64,000 nt of DNA from Gibbula magus (Eukaryota > Mollusca > Gastropoda > Trochida > Trochidae). Below are positions 53,899 through 64,000 of this stretch, piece after piece. The notes beneath the pieces were generated by a model. The model was not told where the DNA came from, made no database searches, and worked only from the letters and a program-made list of their open reading frames with translations. Position 1 is the first letter of the stretch. Each line of letters opens with the position of its first letter. The stretch lies in assembly GCA_936450465.1 (NCBI GenBank), contig OW388296.1, positions 17,774,526-17,838,525 on the forward strand. Reading direction: 5' to 3'. The position numbers were made by a program, and so were the translations under genes.

Positions 53899-55442
53899 AC
53901 AACGCAAAAGCTTTCGATAGAATATGGCACGATGGTCTATTCTACAAACTTTATGAACTTGGTATCAGAGGTAATGTCTGGAAACTATTACATCATTGTT
54001 ATACAAATAGCCAATCTTTTGTCGCACACCAGGGGGAGAGGTCAGAAACCTATCTAGTCAAACAAGGTGTAGGGCAAGGAAGAGTTATATCCTCTTGGTT
54101 CTTTCTCATTTTTATTAATGGCCTAATAACATCTTTAAGACAAGCTAACTGTGGTATAAATGTATTTGATATGGACGTTCCGTCTGTCTTGCTTGCTGAT
54201 GATACTACACTAGTCAGTACATCACCTAATAGCCTACAAGCATCACTTGATATTGTCTCTTCATACGCCTGCAAATGGCGTTTAACATATAACCCATCAA
54301 AAAGTACCATTATCGTTTTTAGCAAAAAAAAAGGCTATGATACTAATTTTCATTTTAAACTTGGTGACATCCCAATCCCCTCATCAGAATCAACAGTATA
54401 TGGAGGTGTACTATTTACATGTAACCTTTCCACAAAAACTAGAAGTGAAAAGTATTGTCAGAAAGCAAGACAGAATATAAACTCTCTAAGATCTATTGGA
54501 TTGAATGATTCTAGCCTTCATCCATTTACGTGTGTAAAAATATGGCTCCGAATGATTCTTACAACTAGCCTCTATGGCTGTGAAGTATTAGCAAATATCA
54601 AAGGCCAGCAAGCAGACATTTTTGAGCAAACACAAAGGTATTTTGCTCGACTTGTACAAGGTCTTGATAAAAGATCATCTTCAATATCTACCATTGCAAA
54701 CCTGGGGTTATGTTCGCTTATAGGTTATATCGATAAATGTAAGCTTCTATTTCTTGGTCGACTATGTAACACTGGGTGTAACAACTTTGCAAAGCATATA
54801 TTTTGTGCTGCTATCACAGCTACAGTTAAATCCAATAATATATGTGATGATCTTTTATCAACATCTAAAAAGTATAATCTAAATGCACATGTTAACAAAT
54901 ATATTGCGCAAGGCACATTTCCTCCGAAAGATGTATGGAGAAAAATTGTAAATACTACTGTACATAATTATGAAGAACAATTGTGGCGTTCGCAAACTTC
55001 CTATCGTTCAAATATGTCATTTTATGCATCAATTCATACGAGACTCTCTTATCATATTCTATGGCAACTAGCATATAAATACCCAAATTATAAATCTCCC
55101 TTGCAACTTTGTGTCAAAATATCATCAAGAGGTAAAATATCAAGAGAGTGTACTCTTTGTAATAAACAAACGTTTGACTATGATTTGCATGTACTTCTCC
55201 ACTGTGAAACTTTATTACACCAACGAAATACTTTCTTTGCTTATCTAATTGACAAACTTGATGTTGAAACCTATGTAATGTTCGAAATGCAAGATGAACA
55301 AGATATGTTATCATTTCTGTTTGGAGCAGAAACTAACTTTTATCACACAATTGATTCAGTATTATGGGAACATATTTTGTTACGCTTTTCACTGTACGTA
55401 TATGAACTTAAACCTCACTTTGTCAACTGCTACAATGCATAA
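53880..55442 (+). pseudogene. LINE RT second half and C-terminal domain
   Basis: This continues the RT after the frameshift. Motif A is FAAFLDNAKAFDRIWHDGLF (Asp present), then VKQGVGQGRVISSWFFLIFI, and motif C SVLLADDTTLVS (both Asp present). YNPSKSTIIVFSKKK and YGGVLFTC follow. The last 150 residues include a cysteine-rich end, RECTLCNKQTFDYDLHVLLH then CETLLHQRN. It ends with a stop at 55440-55442, then a 3' UTR of about 125 bp with AATAAAG. 520 codons are open without further breaks. Confidence 0.9.
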
Positions 55443-55590
55443 TACACTTGATGTCCATTATTGCTGTATATAAATCTGTAAATATGCAAAAAGTGTATAT
55501 CCATGCCTATTTTGTAATATAATGTAATGTATTTCCATATGTAATCTTCGGTAAATACTGGAGGAAATAAAGACTCTCTCTCTCTCTCTC

Positions 55591-55770
55591 TTAGCTCATT
55601 GAATTATATTTATTTAATTTACCTTTACATAGTATAGTTACATATCGTTATGGGAAAGCATTTGTCTAAATGATTAATATAAAAATAACTTCGTGTGGTT
55701 GATTTGGTGTCATATAGGTAATTGTATATTTAAACACTTCACTTATAGAGAGAGGACTTGAAACTAGCTG
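55591..55770 (+). repeat. 180-bp direct repeat, right copy
   Basis: Starts directly after the (TC)n tail of the LINE and equals 52090-52269. The sequence then diverges into ctacgcagtgttttgg. Confidence 0.93.
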
Positions 55771-56185
55771 CTACGCAGTGTTTTGGAGTTGCCTCCCTTT
55801 CCCTTACGGGACTATATGTGTTCTTCCCTAATACTGTATTTTAATACATATATATTTTATTAATTTCAGAAACAGATTGGGTATAAGTTATACAACTTAA
55901 CGCCCTCTCAAGATAATCAACAAATCATAATCAACAATAATAATCAACCAATCATTTGACAAGACTACAACACATAACATAATCAGAAAATAATTTAGAA
56001 ATGTAAAGAAAAGACACTATTTCAGTGGGTAAACTGTAAATAATGTAAAATGTAATATAAATCCGTATACATATACAACACTTGTTTTGCCATATACATG
56101 TATATACCTGTATGTATTTTTTTACGTTTGTCATCCTGACTCCTGCCCGCCGTAAATTTATAACGTTTGTCTCATGTTAAACCAT
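55771..56185. other. Non-coding stretch
   Basis: AT-rich; no recognisable features. Confidence 0.55.
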
Positions 56186-56189
56186 GATA

Positions 56190-56429
56190 GACACATGCAT
56201 ACATGCATACATACAAACATGCATACATATTTACATGCATGTATACATGCATACATATTTACATGCATGTATGCATGCATACATACATACATGCATATAC
56301 ATGCATACATAAATACATACATACATACATGCATATACATGCATACATACATACATACATACATGCATATACATGCATACATAAATACATACATGCATGT
56401 ATACATGCAAACATGCATGCATACATACA

Positions 56430-56463
<34 letters not shown>

Positions 56464-56470
56464 CATACAT
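56190..56470. repeat. Compound (CATA)n/(CATG) microsatellite
   Basis: CATACATACATGCATA-type repeats, about 280 bp. Open frames on both strands (Met-Tyr-Val-Cys, His-Thr-Tyr-Ile) are artefacts of the microsatellite. Confidence 0.96.
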
Positions 56471-56733
56471 GTGATGACACGAAAGCTGCCACTGTACTCT
56501 TACAGATATGTGCATGTACCTGTATGTTCTATATATCTCTTCTCTTCTGTACCCTTCACATGGCGTTGCGGGTTTTCTCCCTGCCATAATACTAGCAGCC
56601 GATATAAGTGAAATATTCTTGAGAGCGGCGTTAGACGTCTGACCCCAACTCACCTCGCCTCACCTCTCTTCTGTACCCTTCTCTTCTAAACCAATTCTCT
56701 CCCAACAGTGGTTATTCAAGTCAATTTCTTTAA

Positions 56734-57220
56734 AGGAACATCCATTGTGTTGTTGGGTGTCACATATTCCAAACGTTATAAATAGTGTTACTTTATCGAG
56801 AAGTACCGAGTGCTACCGAAAACTACCATTTTGATGATAGTCGAATTTGTATATTGACGACATGAAGGTAAAAGTAGTGATTTCTGATCGAAAACCGGAC
56901 AGTGCATCGCGATTGGCGCGCGCCAATGAGTCAAGCGTAATTTTGGAATCTTATTTATAACAGACAAAATGACAAATTTGGGTTGATAATGTTTCATAGG
57001 TCATATAACTACTGTGCATGTAAATGGGACTTGCAGTTTCGGTTGCCACACATGCATAATGATGATGCTCTATTTTAATTTTATAGTAATTATGATATAT
57101 TTGGTGTTTGGGGATGTATTTACACACTGAGTGAATTTATTTGCACTGTAAACAGCACATATGGTGAGTCGGAACGTATTAAAGCTAAATAAAATTGTAT
57201 GAAACACAATGGATGCACCT
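56734..57220 (+). mobile_element. 487-bp TTAA element, copy A
   Basis: The left end AGGAACATCCATTGTGTTGT and right end CACAATGGATGCACCT are flanked by TTAA (56730-56733, 57221-57224). Similar over its full length to 57267-57756 and to 27359-28080. No coding capacity. The central segment contains GATCGAAAACCGGACA and GGCGCGCGCC words. Confidence 0.9.
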
Positions 57221-57266
57221 TTAACAACACAATCAAGGGGTAGATCGTTATTTCTTGCCATTTTAA

Positions 57267-57756
57267 AGGTACATCCATTGTGTTGTTGGGGGTCAAAGAT
57301 GGCAAACGTTATAAATTGTCTTATTTCATCGAGAAGTATCAACTGTTACCGAAAACTACCATTTTAATGATACTCGACTTAGTATATTGACGATATGAAG
57401 GTAAAAGTATCGATTTCTGATCGAAAACCGGACAATGCACAGTGTGTGGCTCGCGCCAATGAGTCAAACGTAATTTTGGAATCTTATTTAAACCAGACAA
57501 AATAACAAATTTGGGTTGAAAATGTTCAATAGGTCATATAACTAGTGTGCATGTAAATAGGACGTGCACTTTCGGTTTATGCACATGCAAAATGATGTCA
57601 CTCGATTTTAATTGAAAACTAGTAATTATGGTATATTAGGCGATTGGGGATGAATATGCAATCTGAGTGAATTTGTTTGTATTGTAAACAGCACATATGA
57701 TGTATTGGCACATATTAAAGCCAAATAAAATTGTATGAAACACAATGTATGCACCT
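57267..57756 (+). mobile_element. 490-bp TTAA element, copy B
   Basis: Same family, same orientation, 46 bp downstream of copy A. TTAA at 57263-57266 and 57757-57760. It contains the uninterrupted target gtaaatagg (57553-57561) that is split by a MITE in copy C. The two copies have diverged at many sites, so they are not a recent tandem duplication. Confidence 0.9.
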
Positions 57757-57760
57757 TTAA

Positions 57761-58390
57761 GTAACAAATACATACATTTCTTAGCTTGTGTAGCAAGTTC
57801 CTTTACACCAAAAGTATATTTTCTGTTAATCAGGAATCAGTCTTGTTCAGATTATGGGGAAAATGTAAGAGTGCTCAACGCGAGTGGTGTCCAACTTATC
57901 TGCGATTGTTCGAAACGTATGTACTAATCCAATGCGTTACAACATTAACCCACGAGGAGGATTATAATACATGTACATCCAGGAATTTTATTTTAATTTT
58001 TCTCCTGCTTAGATAACGAAAATCAAGTCTACCTTTGATCCAATAGGGTTGAAGGACACTGTCGGCCTCTGTTTGTCAATGGTACTTTCCCATTAACAAC
58101 TTCCTGTAACAGTAAAACGTTGACGTCATTTCCTTTTCCTACTGTTAACGCGACCATTATGCAATGGATGAATTGAAACTTACATGGTCACGCGTCCTCT
58201 GTGATACAATGAGCTGTGCTGAACCTGTTATACCCAGTGAAGGACCCTGTCTGGTTCGAAATTCCTTGATCCGCCAATGACTGGATTTATTATGCAAATT
58301 GAGAAATTAAAAACTAAAATGTTATAGCAGATGAGCAATTATGTAAAATGACATGTTTCCTATTTATCATCTTACAAATGGTTTTTCAAT
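57761..58390. other. Non-coding stretch
   Basis: No credible gene; small frames 57745-58016 show no family features. Confidence 0.5.
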
Positions 58391-58394
58391 TTCA

Positions 58395-58635
58395 ATTAAT
58401 GGACTAAAAGTTCAAGAGAAAATTAATTGACTAAAACTTCAAGAGCACAATTAATGGATTAAGACCTATAAAGAGCACAATTAATGGAATAAGGTCACAT
58501 GAGCACAATTAATTGACTAAGACCTCAAGAGCACAATTACTGGACTAAGATCTAAAGAACATAATTAATGGACTAAAATCTTCAGAGCACAATTAATGGA
58601 CTAAAATCTCAAGAGGACACTTAACGGACAGAAAT
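58395..58635 (+). repeat. About 29-bp minisatellite (ATTAATGGACTAAAATCTC...)
   Basis: Around eight degenerate units of attaatggactaa plus a(t/c)ctcaagagcacaa. Differences accumulate at every unit, so it is old. It is directly followed by a TA-flanked MITE. Confidence 0.9.
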
Positions 58636-58640
58636 AACTA

Positions 58641-59166
58641 AACTGAAGCACAAAAGAAACGTCATCCCTCAGTTGTTTTTATCATATGTATAATTTTGAA
58701 TGTCAAATTTCTCGAGTTTTCGACGTCGTATTCAAAAACTGAATAGTTTGGGAAATTAGTCCAAAATATTAAATCGGTCCAAGATTTTTTTCTACGTGTT
58801 TACAAATTTTTTAATTAAAAATCAAAATTTTGAAATTTAAAATTCCCAAAAATTAATTTTGATAAAACACAACTGTTCATCGACATATAACACATACTCT
58901 GTGTGGAAATCAATAAATTTGGCTCGTCCTGCACACATTTACAACACTTTAAACATGGTAGGGGTCATGTGGGTGTAAATTTCATTTCTTACCCCTGTCT
59001 AGTTTAAAAAATGATATTGTAATAAAAAAAAATAAAACAGTCACCAATTAAGTCATTAAAACCACTGCCAGAAGGTCTTATTATATAATCAAATGCATCT
59101 CATTTCTTTAAAATATTTAATTAATAGAAACCAACTGAGGTGTGACGTTTCTTTTGTGCTTCAGTT
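58641..59166. mobile_element. 526-bp TA-flanked MITE
   Basis: Inverted ends AACTGAAGCACAAAAGAAAC and GTTTCTTTTGTGCTTCAGTT extend to CAACTGAGG/CCTCAGTTG, about 35 bp. TA is present on both sides (58639-58640, 59167-59168), which fits Tc1/mariner-type insertion. The interior has no transposase, only AT-rich DNA. Confidence 0.85.
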
Positions 59167-59169
59167 TAT

Positions 59170-60870
59170 GACAAAAAGTAAGGGCCAAAACATGGAATGT
59201 ACCATGTACACATATGATTGGTGTGAGATTATTATAGACAAGCAATTAACTTGTTTTATTGGAAATGTTACAGCTGATCTGTAAGAAAGTGTCAAATAGT
59301 GATTGAAAAGTTTAAAAATTGGAATTTTAAATGACAAGGAATGTGAATTTAAGATATCACTTTAAAAGTACCGATAAATTGTGTTTTTAGTCGGTATATC
59401 TTAATACATCATACACAATAAGACAGGTAGACAGATGTAGGTTTATTGGTGTCAAAAGTATGTTTCGTATAAATTACATAAAATATTTTACAACCAGCCA
59501 TTTTTGGTTTACGGGACACTTTAGAGATGTTACTGCACATAATACACATATAAAATAAGATATGTAAAATAGCGATATAAAGTTAAAGTGTGAAGATAAA
59601 AGATGTAAGATATATACGATATATGAAACACATACGTGAATTCATTCAAAATCGAATCACACTAAATATAAATAAGAAATGTTTTAAAATAATTGAAAGT
59701 CCTTACCAACAACGACCGTTCTCTATCTATTTTCTATAAAATATGGCAAGTGAACGTGTTGATTTTGAAATTATTTAAAATTCATTTAAATGAGGTAAAC
59801 CAACATTCATGTTAGTGTAGTGATGACATAGATTGCATCTTTATAGAGGAAAAAACTTCTAGGTGTATGTATTCCGTAATACATAAAGCATTAGCTGTCA
59901 AAATATTCTTTCGAATAAGCATTGAAACTAACATGATTTATTTCTAACCTGTTCTGGAGTCAATTTTTAAGATAAACAAAGTTGCATTTGTATTCACCCC
60001 CCTAAATTATTACATAAATCTGACAGGTCCATTCTGAATTATGTCATTTTTAAAAATCAAAATACTAATATACAAATCTCGACATATTTCCGATCCACTT
60101 ATTTACATATGGAAGTAATTTATACATATAATTTATTAATGAATATGTAATTACTCCGCTCAAACCGCAAAATAATTATCATAAAATAAAACAAATTTGA
60201 AGTATAAATATGTCACTGTTGTCAAATTTCATTCAAATTCTTATAAAACTTGGATTGCTGCTGTCAGGACTAGTATCTTAGTGATGAATAAATCTACCCC
60301 CGACTGGTTTATGTTTGCCGTAATTTACAAGATGTTTGTATACCTCAGACTTATTGCCTGTTTTATGACCATGTTTGTAAACAAGGTCAGCGAGAGGTCA
60401 ACCATGCAGGCCTTTGTCATAAACTTATTCTTATTGTCATAATTCATTGTTTCAGATTGATATTAACACCATATGCGCCCACACAGCTATAGGGGAAATT
60501 TGTCTCGCAGCGTTATCAATTGTATATCAATAATTTATTTGACATTGAAACGACGTGACATCTTTATTTGGATATTGGAAAAATGTAATCATACATTCGG
60601 CTGGACAGAAGGATTTTTCTAATCTTGCCTCTTAATGAAGAACACGAGAAATGATTTTATTTTTGTTGATTCTTAAAAATTTAACCAAAAGGACGAACAC
60701 GTTTTTAACGGTTTAGAATTTGCCCTCATTTGGATTTTCTTTTCGATCGTCAATTTCAAATAAAAAGTTAATCTGTTAACGTTGCAGTTATACAAAAGAT
60801 GTTGCATTCAGGACGTATGAACACATATAGAAATTGCAACTATTCTAATTATTGATCACCAAGGGCGTAT
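59170..60870. other. Non-coding stretch
   Basis: 1.7 kb of AT-rich DNA with a few short frames (59093-59284, 60197-60442) that show no domain. A possible LINE-tail-like word, gacaggtagacagatg, lies near 59423. Confidence 0.5.
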
Positions 60871-61162
60871 CTCTTGTGTGAAAGAAAAGTATAGTTACAA
60901 ACGATATCCACATTGTATATGTGGGAAAAAAATTGCAACAATGCTATTAGGGAGTACTTTAAGAGAAATTCGAAAAAGAGAACGTTTAAGGAAAAGGGCA
61001 TTTCGTTCTCTGAATACTTCCGACCTATCTGCATACATAAAGCAAAGGAACAAAGTAAATAATGTTATAAGAGTAGCCAAAGAAAATTTCTACTCTAACT
61101 GAAACGATTTTTTATCATCTCAGTCTACTCAAAGAACTAGTTATTGGAAGACATTTAACTAC

Positions 61163-62488
61163 TTGTTGAAAGGTTCTACTTCATCGAGACCCATCCCCCC
61201 TCTTGTAACTGAAAATTCTGGGAAACCGTCTGTTTTCACAGATTTTGAGAAAGCTCAAACATTAAATGAATACTTTGTATCTGTCTCAAATATTAATGAC
61301 AGTGGCAAGAATGTACCACCAATAAATCATCGCTGTTCTCACAGTATATCACATATATATGTTACTGAAAAGGAAGTATCAGATATGATTAAGACCTTAC
61401 CAGCCAATAAATCAGCTGGCCCAGATTGCATCCACATGAAGGTTTTAAAAAGAATTTGTCCATCGATAGCTGCACCGCTTTGTATGTTGTTTAATATTTC
61501 ATTGAGCGAATGTGTATTTCCAACTCTCTGGAAAACGGCAAATGTTATTCCTGTTTTCAAGAAAGGAGATAAATCTCTCCCAAGTAATTACAGACCTATT
61601 AGTCTACTGTCTATACTTGGCAAAATACTAGAAAGAATAATGTTAAAGCATCTGCATAACCATTTTTATAAGCATAGTATATTAAACAAATTCCAATCAG
61701 GTTTTACTGCAAATCATTCTACTACATCTCAACTCATTGAAATCTATCACAATATTTGTTCATCTCTAGATAGCCACCAATTTTACTGTATGGTATTTTG
61801 TGATATTTCTAAGGCTTTTGACAGAGTATGGCACAAGGGTTTATTGCACAAATTAGAACATTATGGTATTCGCGGTGGCATTCTGAATTGGTTAACGGAT
61901 TATCTGTCCGATAGACGACAACGTGTATGTATCAACGGTACATTATCAAAAGAACTACATGTTACTGCAGGGGTTCCCCAGGGATCTGTCCTTGGCCCTT
62001 TTTTATTCCTTGTGTATATCAATGATTTACCCGATAACTTGCAAAACGTCACTAGATTGTTTGCTGATGATGCATCACTCGGAGCTGCTGGAAAAGATTT
62101 ATATTCTGTTGAAACTTCTCTTAACAATGACTTAGTCCAATTACACGAATGGGCTAACAAATGGTTGGTTAACTTTAACCCCAATAAGACTAAATTCATG
62201 CTATTTAGCCATAGTAATAGTCATCAAGTACCTAGATTAGTATTCAATAATGATCAACTGGAACGTGTACATCAACATAAACATCTTGGCCTTATCTTCT
62301 CGGACAATACTAAATGGTCCAATCATGTTGATCTTTCCATAGAAAAGGCTTCAAAACTAATCTCTTCTCTACGTGTGTTAAAGTATGTTTTGAATAGAAG
62401 TATTTTATCACGTATGTATGAAATGTATATTCGACCCATTTTGGAATATGCTTCTGAGGTCTGTGATAACTGTTCGGATGTTTTGTGA
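61163..62488 (+). pseudogene. CR1/Jockey-like reverse transcriptase
   Basis: 441 open codons. RT blocks: MIKTLPANKSAGPDCIHMKV, SNYRPISLLSILGKILERIM, LNKFQSGFTANHSTTSQLIE, motif A MVFCDISKAFDRVWHKGLLH (Asp present), AGVPQGSVLGPFLFLVYIND, and motif C NVTRLFADDASL (both Asp present). The thumb region includes NPNKTKFMLFS and HKHLGLIFSD, then YIRPILEYASEVCDNCSDVL. The stop at 62486-62488 is due to a frameshift; the true continuation is in the next frame (62418-63215). All visible catalytic residues are present, so inactivation is by truncation, one stop and one frameshift. Confidence 0.9.
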
Positions 62489-63215
62489 CAAACTTGAAAA
62501 GGTCCAACTTGAAGCTGCAAGAATTGTAACTGGCTTACCAAAGTTTGCTTCAAGAGATAGCTTATACAAAGAAACTGGTTGGTTGCCTTTAAAAGTTAGA
62601 CGTGGAAATAAGAAACTTTGTACTTTTTACAAAATTATTAATATACAAGCTCCATATTATCTGATTAATTTACTTCCACCAGCCACTGAAACTATTTCTC
62701 ATTACAACTTGCGTAACAAATCAAATTTATATATTCCAAAATTTCGAACTGCAGTCCTTCAAAAGCCTTTTATTTATGACTGTGCTTATCTGTGGGATAA
62801 TCTTTCCTCGAAAATAAGATGTTCAAATTCATTATCGTCATTTAAAGCAAAATTATCTGAAAAAGAATGTAAAATCCCAAAATATTTTCTATTCGGCGAT
62901 AGGAAGATGAACATTATACACAGTAAGTTAAGAAATTCGTGTAGTTCCCTAAACAGTGATCTGTATCGTGTCAATTTATCTGAAAGTAAATCTTGCATTT
63001 GTGGTGCTTTAGTTGAAGATGTTTATCATTTCTTCTTGAGATGTCCAAGACATGCTGATCTTCGTTTAGAATTAAAGCAAAGATTTTATAATTTAAAGGC
63101 AGAATTCGATATTAATACAATCCTGTATGGAAACCCAAATCTTCCACAAACAGTCAATGAAAACATATTTCACCATGTTCATAAATTCATTGGAAAGAGT
63201 CAACGGTTCAAATAA
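62418..63215 (+). pseudogene. LINE post-RT domain, frameshifted
   Basis: The continuation after the frameshift near 62480 reads DKLEKVQLEAARIVTGLPKF, GWLPLKVRRGNKKLCTFYKI, then HYNLRNKSNLYIPKFRTA. The end is CICGALVEDVYHFFLRCPRH. The C-x-C, VYHFF, C-P pattern is the usual terminus. The stop comes just before the AT-rich 3' UTR. The nominal methionine at 62418 is in the wrong frame relative to the RT and is not a true start. Confidence 0.87.
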
Positions 63216-63470
63216 TACATTAATACTAATGTACGTATTTACCATATTCAAAGTGCATTTTGTCATAAGAATAACATTTCCAATTGTGTGTTGCCTTAAT
63301 AATGTATATTACATGTTTACCCACTTCGTTACTTGTAGATTTCTTACTTTCTTGTTATGTATTCTAGCCTTGTAAAATAATTGTTGATTACCTGGAGAGG
63401 GCTTCTATAAGTTTCACAACTTGTGCCCAATTCATTTCTTAAATGAATAAAATATGTTTTCAATCAATAC

Positions 63471-64000
63471 TTTAATGAGATCACAAACCTTTGTCATCAC
63501 TAAGACTACAAGACAATGCTATGTCGTCATAGAGTATAATACGTCATAATGAAATGAATGACCATGACATCATTATGCTTAACATGTCACACTACCTTAC
63601 CGACGTCACTGCTAAATAAGCCTAATGACAGTTTTATGTTTACTAATTAATATAATATTTTTATTTCTAACAACAGATGAGGAACGGTTTTAAATAATTA
63701 TGATAAATAAGATAGCAAAATTACCAACACCTATTGATGTTCTTGTCAATATATCTAGCTGAGAGTTAAGTTTTGATAATGCTCACGGTCCAGACACGAA
63801 GCATTTCTTATAAAAATGTCGATTTCATAACATCATTCGGTAAAATTTTATCAAAGCTTCGAATTTCTAGTATAGAGAGTTAAATCTTATATTTACTGCA
63901 TTCTGAACAAAACATAAACATTCGTCCATGTTGATGAAGGCATACGATGTGGTGAAGGTTTCTAGCAATGTATAATATACCTTGTCTTCTATTAACAACA
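63471..64000. other. Non-coding stretch
   Basis: AT-rich, nothing recognised. Confidence 0.55.

Larger units (their letters stand above)
52270..55590 (+). mobile_element. 5'-truncated LINE with (TC)n tail and 180-bp flanking duplication
   Basis: The element starts inside the endonuclease (frame VESIVVNSDYVIAIKLSK from 52273). It runs through reverse transcriptase and C-terminal domain and ends AATAAAGACTCTCTCTCTC, immediately followed by the second 180-bp copy. The polyprotein is interrupted by only one frameshift at about 53865. The identical long duplications suggest recent insertion. The clade is not assigned; the RT is of the LADD type and distinct from the other three LINE groups here. 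Confidence 0.9.
60878..63470 (+). mobile_element. LINE (CR1/Jockey-like RT), 5'-truncated and broken
   Basis: Coding starts before the RT (60960-61102: RKRAFRSLNTSDLSAYIKQR, VNNVIRVAKENFYSN, then a stop TGA at 61100-61102). It continues with WKTFNYLLK and the RT, and ends with a 3' UTR to about 63470 (AATGAATAAAATATG). The endonuclease is missing. It belongs to a group different from the other LINEs, with FCDISKAFDRVWHKGL and AGVPQGSVLGPFLF blocks, typical of CR1/Jockey-like elements. Confidence 0.88.

Noticed and set aside
56158..56653. Open frames rich in Met-Tyr-Val-Cys or His-Thr-Tyr-Ile
   Set aside because: Translations of the (CATA)n/(CATG)n microsatellite.

Overview
The window looks like a gene-poor, repeat-packed stretch of a eukaryotic, most likely marine invertebrate (probably molluscan) genome. 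This is inferred from the elements present: LINE/Jockey-type retrotransposons, a DIRS-type retrotransposon, PIF/Harbinger and mariner transposase remnants, a tRNA-derived SINE, and a Helitron-like element with a 145-bp tandem core plus an (ACGG)n tract, an architecture known from bivalve 'pearl' elements. There are no operons, prokaryotic genes or CRISPR arrays. The only recognisable host coding sequence is one 88-bp minus-strand exon (18040-18127) that translates to a piece of a methylglutaconyl-CoA hydratase (AUH)-like enoyl-CoA hydratase, with good splice sites on both sides.

Layout. 0.1-2.7 kb: decayed minus-strand LINE. 2.9-5.2 kb: MITE and foldback elements. 5.55-7.85 kb: plus-strand 5'-truncated LINE. 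8.1-11.55 kb: a 37-bp satellite, exactly 93 units in perfect register. 11.55-12.6 kb: Harbinger transposase pseudogene with a likely intron, split by a MITE. 12.9-14.7 kb: tRNA-like head and MITEs. 15.2-17.25 kb: homopurine minisatellite ending in a 200-N assembly gap. 17.4-17.9 kb: hairpins. 18.0 kb: AUH-like exon. 19.15 kb: LINE tail. 19.66-21.17 kb: Helitron/pearl-like element. 23.1-24.6 kb: tandem pair of tyrosine-recombinase element copies and a foldback element. 26.0-26.24 kb: SINE. 27.36-28.08 kb: TTAA element carrying a nested MITE.

The most striking structure spans 32849-44165. It is an 11.3-kb element bounded by a 9-bp target duplication (ctactggat). Its inverted arms consist of 224-bp tandem repeats, 10 units on the left and 15 on the right. 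Its interior holds further inverted subterminal repeats, alternating purine-pyrimidine tracts, a decayed Harbinger transposase and two MITEs. It resembles the foldback class of Drosophila in architecture, but the family is not one I recognise.

Further right: a 5'-truncated minus-strand DIRS element whose tyrosine recombinase has lost an expected arginine (45.3-47.1 kb), cryptic minisatellites (47.2-47.6 kb), a LINE 3' fragment (47.7-48.35 kb), a mariner pseudogene with terminal repeats (49.67-50.7 kb), several foldbacks, and a 5'-truncated LINE at 52270-55590 flanked by identical 180-bp direct repeats. Then come a CATA microsatellite, two tandem 490-bp TTAA elements, a 29-bp minisatellite, a TA-flanked MITE and a final LINE (60.9-63.47 kb).

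The features do not form a pathway. They are layered transposon insertions, probably in introns or intergenic DNA around the AUH-like gene. Nested insertions and empty-site comparisons give a partial order of events.
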